Assembly: GCA_036723975.1 (NCBI GenBank)
Contig: DAIMGJ010000002.1
Coordinates: forward strand, 1-64,000
Reading direction: 5' to 3'
Source: JAILEN01 sp036723975
GTDB taxonomy: Bacteria > Bacillota > Clostridia > Lachnospirales > Lachnospiraceae
DNA: 64,000 nt
Part shown: in pieces, positions 16,775 through 26,328 of the stretch
How positions within the stretch are numbered: the stretch's first letter is position 1
Layout of the letters: each line of letters begins with the position of its first letter
Made by a program: the position numbers and the translations under genes
The notes under the pieces: generated by a model
What the model saw: the letters and a program-made list of their open reading frames with translations, nothing else
Databases searched by the model: none
Told to the model about the DNA's origin: nothing

Positions 16775-18529
16775 TTACAAGGATGAAAGCAAATAATCGA
16801 TCATCTGACTGACGGTATTGATGTAACGGCTGGATGCGTTGTATGCATTTTGGAACTTAATCAGGTTGACCAGTTCCTCGTCAGCGGAAACGCCCACCAC
16901 AGCCTGTCGATTGGATTCAATGGTATCCACCGTACCTTTTAAGCTTTCTGATGTTGTTTTGTAAATTGAACCCTGTGTGGAAAGTACACCCACAAACTTG
17001 GTATAAAACTCTGAATAACTGCAGGGAGTTGTATCATTGGGGTTTAACGTATAATTCTTATCTTCCCAAAGATTGTATATATCCTCTGCCATGGTATAGG
17101 CGATATCACCGTTTTGCATAATGTGTGGGATCACGGAAGAATCCTCTACCACATCTTTGTTTACGGACAAACTTCTTGTGGTATAGCAGGTAGAAATATC
17201 CAGTGGATTCTCTTCATTGTATACGTAATAAACGTTTCCTGCCGCATCCGTTGTTCTGGTATATCTCTCACTACCGTTTCTGGTAAATAGCTCGTGAGGT
17301 GGAAGTTCACCGTCAGCGCCATAAATTACGTTCCCGATATCCAGTACCTTGGTACTTCCATCAATGATGACTTCCTCACCGTTTTCATCGTAGGTGGTAA
17401 GCGGAAGGGCCGGTGTTCCGGCTGTTGCATCGTAATACGCAGTATTTTCAAACTTCTCAATAGGCGAAAGCAAATCATTAATCGCAACCACCAGTGAATG
17501 AACCATGGAATCCAACTCCGCTTCCGTATTTAACATAACGGAATTGGATATGCCCTTGTCGTACTGGTAAGAATTCAGATTGATGATATCCATATAGGAA
17601 GCAACCTTGTCGCCTCTGGCCAAAAGAAGTGCTTTTACTTCGCCTACGTCGTTATTGTTTACGGCCTCAATTGCAGAGGTATTAAATACCTGATAATAAT
17701 CGTCTGCCGCCGGCTCGGACAACTGATTCCAATAAGGAACCACAAATCCGGTTTCACGATCGGTATAAGTTCCGATATCATAATGCTGAGATTCCAAAAT
17801 AAAATCCACACCCTCAAGCTTTACGTTTACGATATGATCGGGAGTTTCTTTATAGGAAATCTTTGCCAGTTTACCGAGTTCATCCAAAAGCTGATCCCTT
17901 TGATCGCGAAGAGTCATGGCGGTTTCGGTTCCGCCGGCCTCGATTTTTTGAATATCAAGGTTTAGATTAAAAATCTCTTTTCCAATTTCATTGATTCGCT
18001 TAACGTCATTGTTAATCTTTGAATTCAAATTGGTCTGGTAGGATTTTAAACCGTCATAAACTCCCTGGGCACGACTGATAAAAAGGGATGCCTTCTGGGA
18101 AATCAAATTTAAATTTACTGTGTCTGAGGGATCTTTTGCGAACTCCGCAAAAGCTTCATACAAATCATTTACCGCAGTCGCAAAGCTATCTCCGGTTCCG
18201 ATTTCCTTAAGCAGGGTCTCGACCTCGGAGGTCGCATCATACTGGGCAGAGTAAAAAGCTGCGCGTCCGACTTCCAATCGATAGGATTGGTCAAGGAACT
18301 GATCTCTGGCATGAATGACATCACCGATGGATACACCGAGTCCGGTGAACTGCTGAGAAACAGCAGCGTTGCCAAAGAAATTATAATCCATATCTTCAAA
18401 AATAACCTGCTGACGTACATACCCACCGGTATCTATGTTAGACAGGTTATTTGCTACTACGTTCATAGCGTTCTGATGAGCTCTAAGCCCAGAAGAACCA
18501 ACATATAAACTTCCAAAACCGTTTGCCAT
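16775..18529 (-). CDS. flgK: Flagellar hook-associated protein 1, FlgK paralogue 1
   Basis: This 584-residue HAP1 protein has GSLYVGSSGLRAHQNAMNVV and NNLSNIDTGGYVRQQV at the N-terminus. The C-terminus has GVSADEELVNLIKFQNAYNA, SSRYINTVSQMIDYLLSSL, the expected D0 helix. It lies after flgN, its likely export chaperone gene, in the usual flgM-flgN-flgK order. GGAGGACACACGTT precedes the ATG. It is clearly diverged from the neighbouring FlgK, so the duplication is old. Confidence 0.93.
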   Translation of the reverse strand: MANGFGSLYVGSSGLRAHQNAMNVVANNLSNIDTGGYVRQQVIFEDMDYNFFGNAAVSQQFTGLGVSIGDVIHARDQFLDQSYRLEVGRAAFYSAQYDATSEVETLLKEIGTGDSFATAVNDLYEAFAEFAKDPSDTVNLNLISQKASLFISRAQGVYDGLKSYQTNLNSKINNDVKRINEIGKEIFNLNLDIQKIEAGGTETAMTLRDQRDQLLDELGKLAKISYKETPDHIVNVKLEGVDFILESQHYDIGTYTDRETGFVVPYWNQLSEPAADDYYQVFNTSAIEAVNNNDVGEVKALLLARGDKVASYMDIINLNSYQYDKGISNSVMLNTEAELDSMVHSLVVAINDLLSPIEKFENTAYYDATAGTPALPLTTYDENGEEVIIDGSTKVLDIGNVIYGADGELPPHELFTRNGSERYTRTTDAAGNVYYVYNEENPLDISTCYTTRSLSVNKDVVEDSSVIPHIMQNGDIAYTMAEDIYNLWEDKNYTLNPNDTTPCSYSEFYTKFVGVLSTQGSIYKTTSESLKGTVDTIESNRQAVVGVSADEELVNLIKFQNAYNASSRYINTVSQMIDYLLSSL

Positions 18530-18607
18530 AACGTGTGTCCTCCAAAGTAAGGGTTTCCTAAGGCGCTATCGGCTTCGGATATATTCAATTAAAATAAAAT
18601 TGCCATG

Positions 18608-19120
18608 CTATTGCCTCGCATCAAATCCGCCGCTTGGCAGGATGTCACCGGTACTGTAGGCGTTCTTGTCGTAGTTTGCGGTCTCCGGTGCTTGGCGCAT
18701 GCTCTTAAATAATGTCAAATCGAACTCTACCATTTCCATGGCCTGATTCAAAAGGATTTGATTCTGCGTGTTCATAAACTGCATATTGCTTGCAGCTTTT
18801 ACCAGCTTATCTCTCGCATCTGTCAGAGCCTGTTGCTCCTTCGGCTGCTTGGATAAAAGCAGAATAACCTGAGTGACTGTTAGGGTTTCATCATCTTTTC
18901 CGAGTACAACAGACATATCCTTAAGAATCTTTACTCGTCTGTTTTCCAGATTCTTAAGATCGCTCGTAACATCATTTTCTCCGGATGTTGCGGCCTCCAT
19001 TGTTTCAAGATCTCGATTTACAATACCCTGACGCTTTGTTTGGGCAAGGTCGTAGAGTTTTTCGTACCCTTCTGTTTCCTTGGCCATTACGTCCAGTAAA
19101 TCATCAACTAAACTAGCCAC
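18608..19120 (-). CDS. flgN: Flagellar export chaperone FlgN
   Basis: This 170-residue helical protein is placed between flgM and flgK. Features typical of FlgN are the N-terminal LVDDLLDVMAKETEGYEKLY, the mid-helix with long heptads, and NTQNQILLNQAMEMVEFDLT near 123-142 in the substrate-binding region. It would guide FlgK and FlgL to the export gate. Translation starts at GTG 19120, preceded by AAGGA eight bases upstream; no ATG fits better. Confidence 0.85.
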   Translation of the reverse strand: MASLVDDLLDVMAKETEGYEKLYDLAQTKRQGIVNRDLETMEAATSGENDVTSDLKNLENRRVKILKDMSVVLGKDDETLTVTQVILLLSKQPKEQQALTDARDKLVKAASNMQFMNTQNQILLNQAMEMVEFDLTLFKSMRQAPETANYDKNAYSTGDILPSGGFDARQ

Positions 19121-19135
19121 TTGTTTGGTCCTTTC

Positions 19136-19420
19136 TTACAGACTGTTCAGCTTATACTTCTCAAGAAGTACGCTTGCAAAATCTCCGGTATCAACGCTTA
19201 CATTACCATTTGCATACTTTGCTTTCATTTCGGCAACTTTATCTTCCCTGATATCCGAAGCTTCTGCGACTGCCTGTTTTGCGACCTGGATGTCTTTACC
19301 AAAAGATGATAACTGAACAGAGTCCTTTGCAGCGGCTTTCACCTTGTCTGCAGGCTTTGTAGCTGTCGTCTTATTGGTTGAGTAGATCTGTGCTACTTGA
19401 TTATATGCCTCTATTCGCAT
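19136..19420 (-). CDS. flgM: Anti-sigma-28 factor FlgM
   Basis: This 94-residue inhibitor holds sigma-28 until the hook is finished and is then exported. It has the FlgM pattern: MRIEAYNQVAQIYSTNK at the N-terminus, DSVQLSSFGKDIQVAKQAV at about 39-57 and ASVLLEKYKLNSL at the C-terminus. The ATG at 19420 has GGAGAG 7 bases ahead and gives the standard length; the longer frame adds 14 unrelated residues. A sigma-28 promoter lies upstream, so flgM is autoregulated. Confidence 0.93.
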   Translation of the reverse strand: MRIEAYNQVAQIYSTNKTTATKPADKVKAAAKDSVQLSSFGKDIQVAKQAVAEASDIREDKVAEMKAKYANGNVSVDTGDFASVLLEKYKLNSL

Positions 19421-19475
19421 AACGGCACTCTCCTTTCTTCCATGAAACTGAAGCTTTTTCATGCTTTCATCTCAT

Positions 19476-19502
19476 TTATCGGATGAATTTTTGGAAACTT
19501 AA
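19476..19502 (-). promoter_or_regulatory. Sigma-28 promoter of the flgM operon
   Basis: The minus strand reads TTAAGTTT, a 12-base spacer, then CCGATAA. It is about 55 bases upstream of the flgM start and would drive flgM-flgN-flgK-flgK-flgL. Confidence 0.87.
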
Positions 19503-19603
19503 CACTTTTTTGAAGAAAAATAAAAAATATAAAGTTTCCTTTTATAACCTATACTTCGGATGATGTAATCAAAAATATAACACTTCTTTTTAAAAAATTA
19601 CAT

Positions 19604-21151
19604 TTACTCTTCGGTTTCTTCCTCGTCGTCATCTTCTTCGCCGATGGCAGTAGCGGATGTATATTTATCAAGCTCTGCAGCTACATCCATAACATCGTTT
19701 AAGAAGTTGCGGGCATTGTCGGCATTTTCCAAGTTTTCGTTGGAAAGAGATTCTGCCTGTGAAGATGAAGCGGTAACTTCCTCTGTTGTTGCGGAAAGCT
19801 GTGTAATGGCATCCACAATCTGATTGTTGGCGTGAGCCAAATCATTTAACATGCGATCCACTTCATTAATCTGAGTGGTCAGGCTGTTTACATCCTCGCT
19901 GATATTGTTAAAGCTATCAGATGCATCATTGATGAGCTTGTCCTCAGTATTTGTAGCATCTACAGAAGAAGCCACAGCATTCGCTGCTGCCATTGCATTT
20001 TCTGAAAGCTCATCCAACACGCGCTCAATATTTTCGGTTTCTTCCTTGGTCTTTTCCGCCAGCTGGCGAATCTCATCCGCTACCACCGCAAATCCACGAC
20101 CAGCCTCGCCGGCACGCGCGGACTCAATAGATGCGTTTAACGCCAAAAGGTTGGTCTGATTTGAAATGGCAAAAATCGTTCCGACTACGCTTTTAACTTC
20201 TTCTGCCTTTTCCTGAAGATGGGCCATGGTCATGGAAACATTGGCATTGGTCTCGGAAATGATCTTTGCCTGTTCCTTTAAGCTGTCCATAATCTTCATA
20301 CCGTTGACATTGACTTCTTCGGAATCCTTGGCAATGGAAACCATATGCTCTGCACGGTTTAAAATATCATCAATGGAATTCTGGATATTCTGAGTCATAA
20401 CCGTCTGATTCTGGATATTCTCAGCAGTATGATGTGTGGAATCCGTAATGTCACGAACCGCTCCGGTAACCACGCCGGTAGAATCGGAAAGCCTATCCAC
20501 AACCCCCATGGCATCGGTAGTTCCCTGACGAACCTTTCCGGCAACATGGAGCACGTCATGCATCATATCCCGAACCTGATTATGCTCCTCTTTTAACTTA
20601 CCGGTAATATCTCTTAAAAACTCAGAGTTGATTTTACACATAAGTAATGCAGCTACCAAAACAAGCAATACAGCAAAGACTGTCTGCGCATCTGCAAGCG
20701 GATTGGTTAACGACTTTAACACAAGCCAGCGAATAAAAAACTGAGCAGAGGCTGCAATTCCAAGAAGGAAAAAGGCTCTCTTTTGAAATTTAAAATCATT
20801 GTAAGCAATGTAGCCAATAGGTGGGAAGCATCCAAATACCATCATATAATTGGCATTTAAGGATAAAGAGCCAAGCATTACCATAACCACCATCAGAATA
20901 GCCGATACATTTCTGGCAAGATTTCCCATGGGATTTTTCTTTAATAAAAGTCCTATAATTGCCAAAAATAAAACAGATAATACAATAATACTTACTCCGG
21001 CTTTGGTACTTACTTCATGCAAAGCCATCTGTGTCGTCGCAGCTACGATAATGCAAAAATAAATCATTGCAAAGCCTAGAAAAAGTGCCCGATTTATTCT
21101 TCTGAAACGTTCCCTCTCACTTGCGTATTTAAATTTCTTTTCTTCGCCCAT
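19604..21151 (-). CDS. Methyl-accepting chemotaxis protein with a polytopic membrane sensor
   Basis: This is a 515-residue chemoreceptor. About six hydrophobic helices fill residues 20-175, with no sizeable extracellular ligand domain and no HAMP. The cytoplasmic signalling rod follows; its tip ISNQTNLLALNASIESARAG with EAGRGFAVVADEIRQLAEKT at about 333-370 binds CheA/CheW. The C-terminus is an acidic tail without a CheR-tethering pentapeptide. The ATG at 21151 is preceded by GGAGGGGG; the longer TTG frame would include it. No sigma-28 promoter was found. Confidence 0.93.
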   Translation of the reverse strand: MGEEKKFKYASERERFRRINRALFLGFAMIYFCIIVAATTQMALHEVSTKAGVSIIVLSVLFLAIIGLLLKKNPMGNLARNVSAILMVVMVMLGSLSLNANYMMVFGCFPPIGYIAYNDFKFQKRAFFLLGIAASAQFFIRWLVLKSLTNPLADAQTVFAVLLVLVAALLMCKINSEFLRDITGKLKEEHNQVRDMMHDVLHVAGKVRQGTTDAMGVVDRLSDSTGVVTGAVRDITDSTHHTAENIQNQTVMTQNIQNSIDDILNRAEHMVSIAKDSEEVNVNGMKIMDSLKEQAKIISETNANVSMTMAHLQEKAEEVKSVVGTIFAISNQTNLLALNASIESARAGEAGRGFAVVADEIRQLAEKTKEETENIERVLDELSENAMAAANAVASSVDATNTEDKLINDASDSFNNISEDVNSLTTQINEVDRMLNDLAHANNQIVDAITQLSATTEEVTASSSQAESLSNENLENADNARNFLNDVMDVAAELDKYTSATAIGEEDDDEEETEE

Positions 21152-21297
21152 AAATACCCCCTCCAAGAAAATATATTCACAATAAAATTTTCAGCCATAA
21201 TACCAAGATACATTTTATCATATTACTGCCGAAATATAAAAGACAATTCTGAATATTCAAGGAAGAAATATCTCCTGTTTTATATACACTTTAACGC

Positions 21298-23562
21298 TTA
21301 TAAATGCCAAATATCGTGGTTGTACTCAGCGATGGTACGGTCAGAGGAGAAGAAGCCGGCCTTGGCAATGTTTACCAAGCACTTGCGGTTCCACTCGCTA
21401 CGGTTTTCGTAGTCTGCGTATACCTTTTCCTTGGTATCGATGTACTCACGTTGATCCAAAAGTGTCATAAACCAGTCCTTGGAAATCAACTCATGGTGGA
21501 GTCTCTCAAGATTTTCCTTCTGGCCTAAAGCCATGATTTCCGGTCCTACGATAAAGTCTACAAGTTCATGAATGAGTGCATCTTCTTCATAAATCTTTCC
21601 GGAGTTGTAAGCGCTCTTTGCATAAAGGTCGATGACCTTATCGGACTTCTCGCCAAAGATATAGATGTTTTCATCGCCAACCAAATCACGGATTTCAACG
21701 TTTGCGCCATCTTCGGTTCCGAGGGTAACCGCACCGTTTAACATAAACTTCATGTTTCCGGTTCCGGATGCTTCCTTGGACGCAAGGGAAATCTGCTCGG
21801 AAATATCTGCTGCAGGGATAACCTTTGCCGCCTTTGAAACGTTGTAGTTTTCAATCATAACAACCTTAAAGTACGGTGCCACCTCCGGGTCATTTGCACA
21901 CAAATCCTGAAGGCAAAGGATTAAGTGAATGATGTCCTTTGCGATGGTGTATGCCGGTGCTGCCTTTGCTCCGAAAATCATGGTAATCGGAGTGGACGGC
22001 TTGTTGCCCTTTTTGATTTCTTTGTATTTATAAATCGCATACAAAGCGTTCATCTGCTGACGCTTGTACTCGTGAAGTCGTTTTACCTGAACATCAAAGA
22101 TGGAGTTTTCATCAATTTCCACACCCTGAGTTGCCTTTAAAAACGCAGCTGCGGTACGTTTGTTTTCTTTCTTGATTTCTTCAAGTTTTGCAAGAACTTC
22201 CCCACTCTTTTCATACTTGAGTAAGTCTTCCAGTTTGTCTGCATCCTTTTTAAAATCCGGACCGATCAAAGACTCGATATAGCCTGCCAAAGACGGGTTG
22301 CAGTGTAACAACCAACGACGGAAGGTAATACCGTTTGTCTTGTTGTTAAACTTCTCCGGATAAATCCGGTAGAAGTTCTTAAGCTCTGTGTTCTTTAAAA
22401 TCTCAGTATGAAGAGCAGCCACGCCGTTTACAGAATAGCCATAGTGAATGTCCATGTGTGCCATATGGATGCGACCGGCATCATCGATGATGCGAACCGT
22501 CGGATCGTTGTATTTTGCACGAACACGGTTATCCAACTCGCGGATAATCGGAAGCAAATGGGGAACCACTTCTTCCATGTAATCCATGGGCCATTTTTCC
22601 AATGCTTCTGCCAAAATGGTGTGGTTGGTATACGCACAGGTTTTTGAAACGATGGAAATCGCCTCATCCATGGTAATGCCTTCAATTTGAAGCAAACGGA
22701 TCAGCTCCGGAATTACCATTGACGGATGGGTATCGTTAATCTGAATTGCCACATGCTCGTATAAATGATGAAGGTCCACACCTCTTTCCTTTGCCTCTTT
22801 TAAGATAAGCTGCGCACCGTTTGATACCATAAAGTACTGCTGATAAATACGAAGTACCTGGCCGGCACGATCCGAATCATCCGGATAAAGGAAAAGAGTT
22901 AAATTCTCTTTGATTTTATCTTTATCAAAGTTGATGTCATTTTCCGGAACCAAGTTTTCCTCGATGGAATCAAGGTCGAATAAGTGAAGGCGGTTTACAC
23001 CCTCTACCTGATAACCCGGCACATCAATATCGTAAAGGCAAGACTTTACGGTATAGCGACGGAAAGGAACCTCGAAGGAATCCTCGCGGCGTACCAACCA
23101 GCTTTTTTCGGTAATCCATGGGTTCTTTACTTCCTGCTGAAGACGGTTATGAAACTTCTGCTCAAACAAACCGAAATGATAGTTTAATCCGATACCGTCG
23201 CCCGGAAGGTTTAAAGATGCAATAGAATCCAAAAAGCATGCAGCCAAACGGCCGAGTCCACCATTTCCCAAAGACGGCTCCAATTCGCATTCTTCAATTT
23301 CTGCCAAGGATTTGCCGTGCTTTTCCAAAGCAGCCTTTACCTCGTCATACATACCGAGGTTGATTAAGTTATTGGATAACAATTTTCCGATCAAAAATTC
23401 TGCGGAAATGTAATATACTTTTTTCTTTCCGGAAATACGCGGACGGCCTTCCATCTCTTCTTTAGTCATAATAAGAAGGCCCTTTTGGATTTCCTCGTTG
23501 GTGCACTGGTCGATTCCTCGGCCAAAGTGCTGTTTCATAATCGCTTCAATTCTGTTTTCCAT
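21298..23562 (-). CDS. glgP: Glycogen/starch/maltodextrin phosphorylase
   Basis: This 754-residue GT35 enzyme releases glucose 1-phosphate from alpha-1,4-glucans. The pyridoxal phosphate lysine is in EASGTGNMKFMLNGAVTLGT at about 595-614. Other blocks are LEPSLGNGGLGRLAACFLDS near 97-116 and VKRLHEYKRQQMNALY. The length is the compact form without an N-terminal regulatory extension. It is third in the malQ-lacI-glgP unit, so debranched maltodextrins from MalQ are its likely substrate. Confidence 0.97.
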   Translation of the reverse strand: MENRIEAIMKQHFGRGIDQCTNEEIQKGLLIMTKEEMEGRPRISGKKKVYYISAEFLIGKLLSNNLINLGMYDEVKAALEKHGKSLAEIEECELEPSLGNGGLGRLAACFLDSIASLNLPGDGIGLNYHFGLFEQKFHNRLQQEVKNPWITEKSWLVRREDSFEVPFRRYTVKSCLYDIDVPGYQVEGVNRLHLFDLDSIEENLVPENDINFDKDKIKENLTLFLYPDDSDRAGQVLRIYQQYFMVSNGAQLILKEAKERGVDLHHLYEHVAIQINDTHPSMVIPELIRLLQIEGITMDEAISIVSKTCAYTNHTILAEALEKWPMDYMEEVVPHLLPIIRELDNRVRAKYNDPTVRIIDDAGRIHMAHMDIHYGYSVNGVAALHTEILKNTELKNFYRIYPEKFNNKTNGITFRRWLLHCNPSLAGYIESLIGPDFKKDADKLEDLLKYEKSGEVLAKLEEIKKENKRTAAAFLKATQGVEIDENSIFDVQVKRLHEYKRQQMNALYAIYKYKEIKKGNKPSTPITMIFGAKAAPAYTIAKDIIHLILCLQDLCANDPEVAPYFKVVMIENYNVSKAAKVIPAADISEQISLASKEASGTGNMKFMLNGAVTLGTEDGANVEIRDLVGDENIYIFGEKSDKVIDLYAKSAYNSGKIYEEDALIHELVDFIVGPEIMALGQKENLERLHHELISKDWFMTLLDQREYIDTKEKVYADYENRSEWNRKCLVNIAKAGFFSSDRTIAEYNHDIWHL

Positions 23563-23579
23563 TCTTTCTTCCTTTCATA

Positions 23580-24608
23580 TTAATTCTTTATGCTTCTTAC
23601 ACTGTCTCTCTTGAGAAGTTCTGCCTCGAAGATGTCTTGGGAAACTTCTTCTCCGCTCATTGCTTTCATTAACTTTTCTACTGACGCGGTGATAAGTTCA
23701 TCGCGGGGCTGCACCATGGTGGTTAAAGGCGGGTTTAAAAAGTTTCCAAGGCTGATGCCGTCGAATCCCACAACGGAAACATCCTCCGGAATTTTGATGT
23801 TTGCCTCATTTAAGGCTTTATAGGCACCCATTGCCACCAAATCCGAGGTGCAATACAGTGCGCTAAACTCAAGACCTGAGGCTAAAATATCTTTTGCCAC
23901 TGCATAGCCGTTTTCCGGCGTATATCCCGGGATTTCTTCCTTCTGGTGGAAAATCAAAGACTCGTCTACCAAAAGTCCGTTGTCCTCAAGGGCATGTCGG
24001 TATCCGGAAAGTCGTCTTTCACCGACAGCCAAATCCGCTTTGTTTCCGGCGATGATGGCGATTTTTTTATGACCGTTCTTGATCAGATATTCCACAATTG
24101 TTTTGCTGGCAGCCTTATCGTCGATAGAAACCGTGGGTAAATCCGCGTGGAACTTTTCTCCTTCCCGGGCCACCGTGCAAAGCACGTATGGAATATTCAT
24201 CTTTTTTAGTTTTTCCTTGGAGTGATCCATTTGTCCGCCCAGAAAAATAATACCCTTTAGACGTTTTTCCGTGGTAAGCTCCATGGCCACATCCACAGCA
24301 TCGGACCATTCAGAGACCGCATGCAAAAAGAAGTCGTACCCTTTGGCCTCCAACTCCTTTTGAAATCTTCCAAACATGGATGTAAAAAAGATGTTTTCAA
24401 TACCCATAACTAAAAGTGCTACGGTATTGGACTCGGTCATCTTAAGGTTTCGGGCGCTGTTGTTGGGGACGTAGTGATATTCCTCACAAATTGCAAGCAC
24501 CCGCTCTCTTGTTTTATCATTTATGGTTGGATCATCGTTAATGGCACGGGATACGGTGGAAACTCCCACCCCGGCGATTTTTGCAATGTCCTTAATGGTT
24601 ACTGCCAT
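23580..24608 (-). CDS. LacI-family transcriptional regulator (MalR-like)
   Basis: This is a 342-residue repressor with an N-terminal helix-turn-helix (TIKDIAKIAGVGVSTVSRAI) and hinge YVPNNSARNLKM, followed by a periplasmic-binding-type effector domain (VSVVGFDGISLGNF near 275). It lies between malQ and glgP and so is co-transcribed with its probable targets. A LacI-type palindrome (TTGGAAACGTTACCAA) covers the start region of the malQ promoter and is its likely operator. The effector is presumably a maltodextrin. Confidence 0.92.
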   Translation of the reverse strand: MAVTIKDIAKIAGVGVSTVSRAINDDPTINDKTRERVLAICEEYHYVPNNSARNLKMTESNTVALLVMGIENIFFTSMFGRFQKELEAKGYDFFLHAVSEWSDAVDVAMELTTEKRLKGIIFLGGQMDHSKEKLKKMNIPYVLCTVAREGEKFHADLPTVSIDDKAASKTIVEYLIKNGHKKIAIIAGNKADLAVGERRLSGYRHALEDNGLLVDESLIFHQKEEIPGYTPENGYAVAKDILASGLEFSALYCTSDLVAMGAYKALNEANIKIPEDVSVVGFDGISLGNFLNPPLTTMVQPRDELITASVEKLMKAMSGEEVSQDIFEAELLKRDSVRSIKN

Positions 24609-24668
24609 TTATTTTTCCTCATAGACAGCTTGCCTGCCGCCATTCTTTGTAACTTACATATCGCCTTT

Positions 24669-26168
24669 TTAGTGTCTGCCGTAAAGGTTTGCAAGATACA
24701 ACATCTCATCTGCCAACCTATCAGTTAGTTGTCCTTTTACAAGGCGCCAGCGCCAGTTGGTTCCAAGTGTAGAAGGCTCATTGATACGAGCCTCATTTCC
24801 CAGGCAAAGGTAATCCTGAATCGGGATGATACACATATTTGCCGGAGAAGAAATGGCCAGACGAACCATCTTTTTCACAAAGCCTTTCTTTGTAATCCAC
24901 TTAATATCCATAAAGCGCTTTGCTTCCGCCAAAGAACCTTTTCCAACATTGTCTAACCAGCCGTAAAGGGTCTCGTTGTCATGGGTTCCGGTGTAAACCA
25001 CGCAGTTTTTGTCCATATTAAAAGGCAGATAGTCGTTTGTCTTTGCGCCGCCCTGCTTTGGTTCGCGGCCGTCAAAAGCAAACTCCATAATCTTCATGTT
25101 CGGGAAGCCGGTATCCTTTACCAGCTTGCGAACGGTTGGGGTAATATAGCCTAAGTCCTCGGCAATAATATTTAACTTTCCAAGGGCCTTTTCCATTGCC
25201 TCAAAAAGCTCATATCCCGGGCCCGGCTCCCACTGACCGATCACCGCATCTTCTCTTCCGTAAGGAATGGAATAATACTCATCAAAGCCGCGGAAATGGT
25301 CGATTCGAATGACGTCATATAAGCCTTCGCAAGCTTTCATACGAGAAATCCACCACTTGTAGCCTTCCTTCTTATGTGCCGGCCAATCGTAAAGGGGGTT
25401 TCCCCACATCTGGCCAAGCTCGGAAAATGCGTCAGGCGGACAACCTGCCACCGCCTTCGGACGACCATCTTTATCTATCTGGAACAACTGCGGATTGCAC
25501 CAAACGTCTGCGGAATCCGCAGCGATATAAATCGGGATATCACCGATAATCTGAATGCCTTCTTTATTTGCATAGGCACGAAGTTTTTTCCACTGACGAA
25601 AGAATTCGTACTGCAACCATTCATAAAATGCCACATCGTCGGCATAAGTTTTAGCGGCTTTTTCCAAAGCAGCTTTATCCTGGAGACGAAGCTCATCCTC
25701 CCACTCCTGAAAACTTTTGCCGTCATGAGCATCCTTTAAGGCCATAAAAAGCGCGTAGTCTTCCAGCCAATCCTGCTCTTTTGCAAACTTTTCCACTTCT
25801 GCTTTTGTCTTTGGAGAGATTCTACTAAAAGCCAAACGAAGGAGACGGAAGCGCTCGTTATAAAGAGCACCGTAGTCAATGTCGTTTTCCTTTGTGCCCA
25901 TGTGGGCTGCGTCACACTCTTCTTTGGTTAAAAGCTTCTGCTGGATTAACTCTTCTAAATCGATAAAATACGGATTTCCTGCGAAGGTAGAAAAGGACTG
26001 ATAGGGAGAGTCGCCATAGCTGGTAGGGCCGATTGGAAGAATCTGCCAATAGGTCTGGCCTGCCTTCTTTAAGAAATCAATAAACTTATATGCTTCTTTG
26101 GAAAAACATCCGATGCCGTATTTGCCCGGCAGTGAAAATATTGGTAAAAGTACACCACTTGCTCTCAT
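24669..26168 (-). CDS. malQ: 4-alpha-glucanotransferase (amylomaltase)
   Basis: This 499-residue GH77 enzyme transfers maltodextrin segments between chains. It starts RASGVLLPIFSLPGKYGIGC. The active-site blocks are DVIRIDHFRGFDEYY (nucleophile Asp) at about 285-299, IIAEDLGYITPTVRKLV (acid/base Glu) and YTGTHDNETLYGW. It is first in the operon, with AAGGAGAAGAAA before the ATG. Together with GlgP it converts short maltodextrins to longer ones and glucose 1-phosphate. Confidence 0.97.
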   Translation of the reverse strand: MRASGVLLPIFSLPGKYGIGCFSKEAYKFIDFLKKAGQTYWQILPIGPTSYGDSPYQSFSTFAGNPYFIDLEELIQQKLLTKEECDAAHMGTKENDIDYGALYNERFRLLRLAFSRISPKTKAEVEKFAKEQDWLEDYALFMALKDAHDGKSFQEWEDELRLQDKAALEKAAKTYADDVAFYEWLQYEFFRQWKKLRAYANKEGIQIIGDIPIYIAADSADVWCNPQLFQIDKDGRPKAVAGCPPDAFSELGQMWGNPLYDWPAHKKEGYKWWISRMKACEGLYDVIRIDHFRGFDEYYSIPYGREDAVIGQWEPGPGYELFEAMEKALGKLNIIAEDLGYITPTVRKLVKDTGFPNMKIMEFAFDGREPKQGGAKTNDYLPFNMDKNCVVYTGTHDNETLYGWLDNVGKGSLAEAKRFMDIKWITKKGFVKKMVRLAISSPANMCIIPIQDYLCLGNEARINEPSTLGTNWRWRLVKGQLTDRLADEMLYLANLYGRH

Positions 26169-26202
26169 TTTCTTCTCCTTAATTACATATAAACGGTAAT
26201 TT

Positions 26203-26218
26203 TTGGAAACGTTACCAA
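26203..26218. promoter_or_regulatory. LacI-type operator at malQ
   Basis: TTGGAAACGTTACCAA is a near-perfect palindrome centred on CG, the form used by LacI/MalR and CcpA proteins. It sits just downstream of the malQ -10 box, where bound repressor would block transcription. The co-encoded LacI protein is the likely ligand; CcpA is possible. Confidence 0.65.
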
Positions 26219-26222
26219 TAAC

Positions 26223-26251
26223 AAAATAGCATGGATTTAAACTTTATGCAA
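26223..26251 (-). promoter_or_regulatory. Sigma-A-type promoter of malQ-lacI-glgP
   Basis: The minus strand reads TTGCAT, a 17-base spacer, then TATTTT. It lies directly upstream of the LacI-type operator and about 50 bases ahead of the malQ ATG. Confidence 0.55.
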
Positions 26252-26264
26252 GAGGGTAATAAAA

Positions 26265-26328
26265 AAATCGCGGAATATATTTTGCCGAGCGCCAAAGAAG
26301 CGCTCTACGCAAAACAATTCCGCGATTT
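26265..26328 (-). terminator. Nested hairpin terminator downstream of the TraX-like gene
   Basis: Three stacked stems, AAATCGCGGAAT/ATTCCGCGATTT, GTTTTGC-like arms and GAGCGC/GCGCTC, close the loop TTCTTTG on the minus strand and are followed by TTTTTTTATTA. The inner stem-loop is shared with 13048-13119. It ends the TraX transcript before the malQ promoter. Confidence 0.75.
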
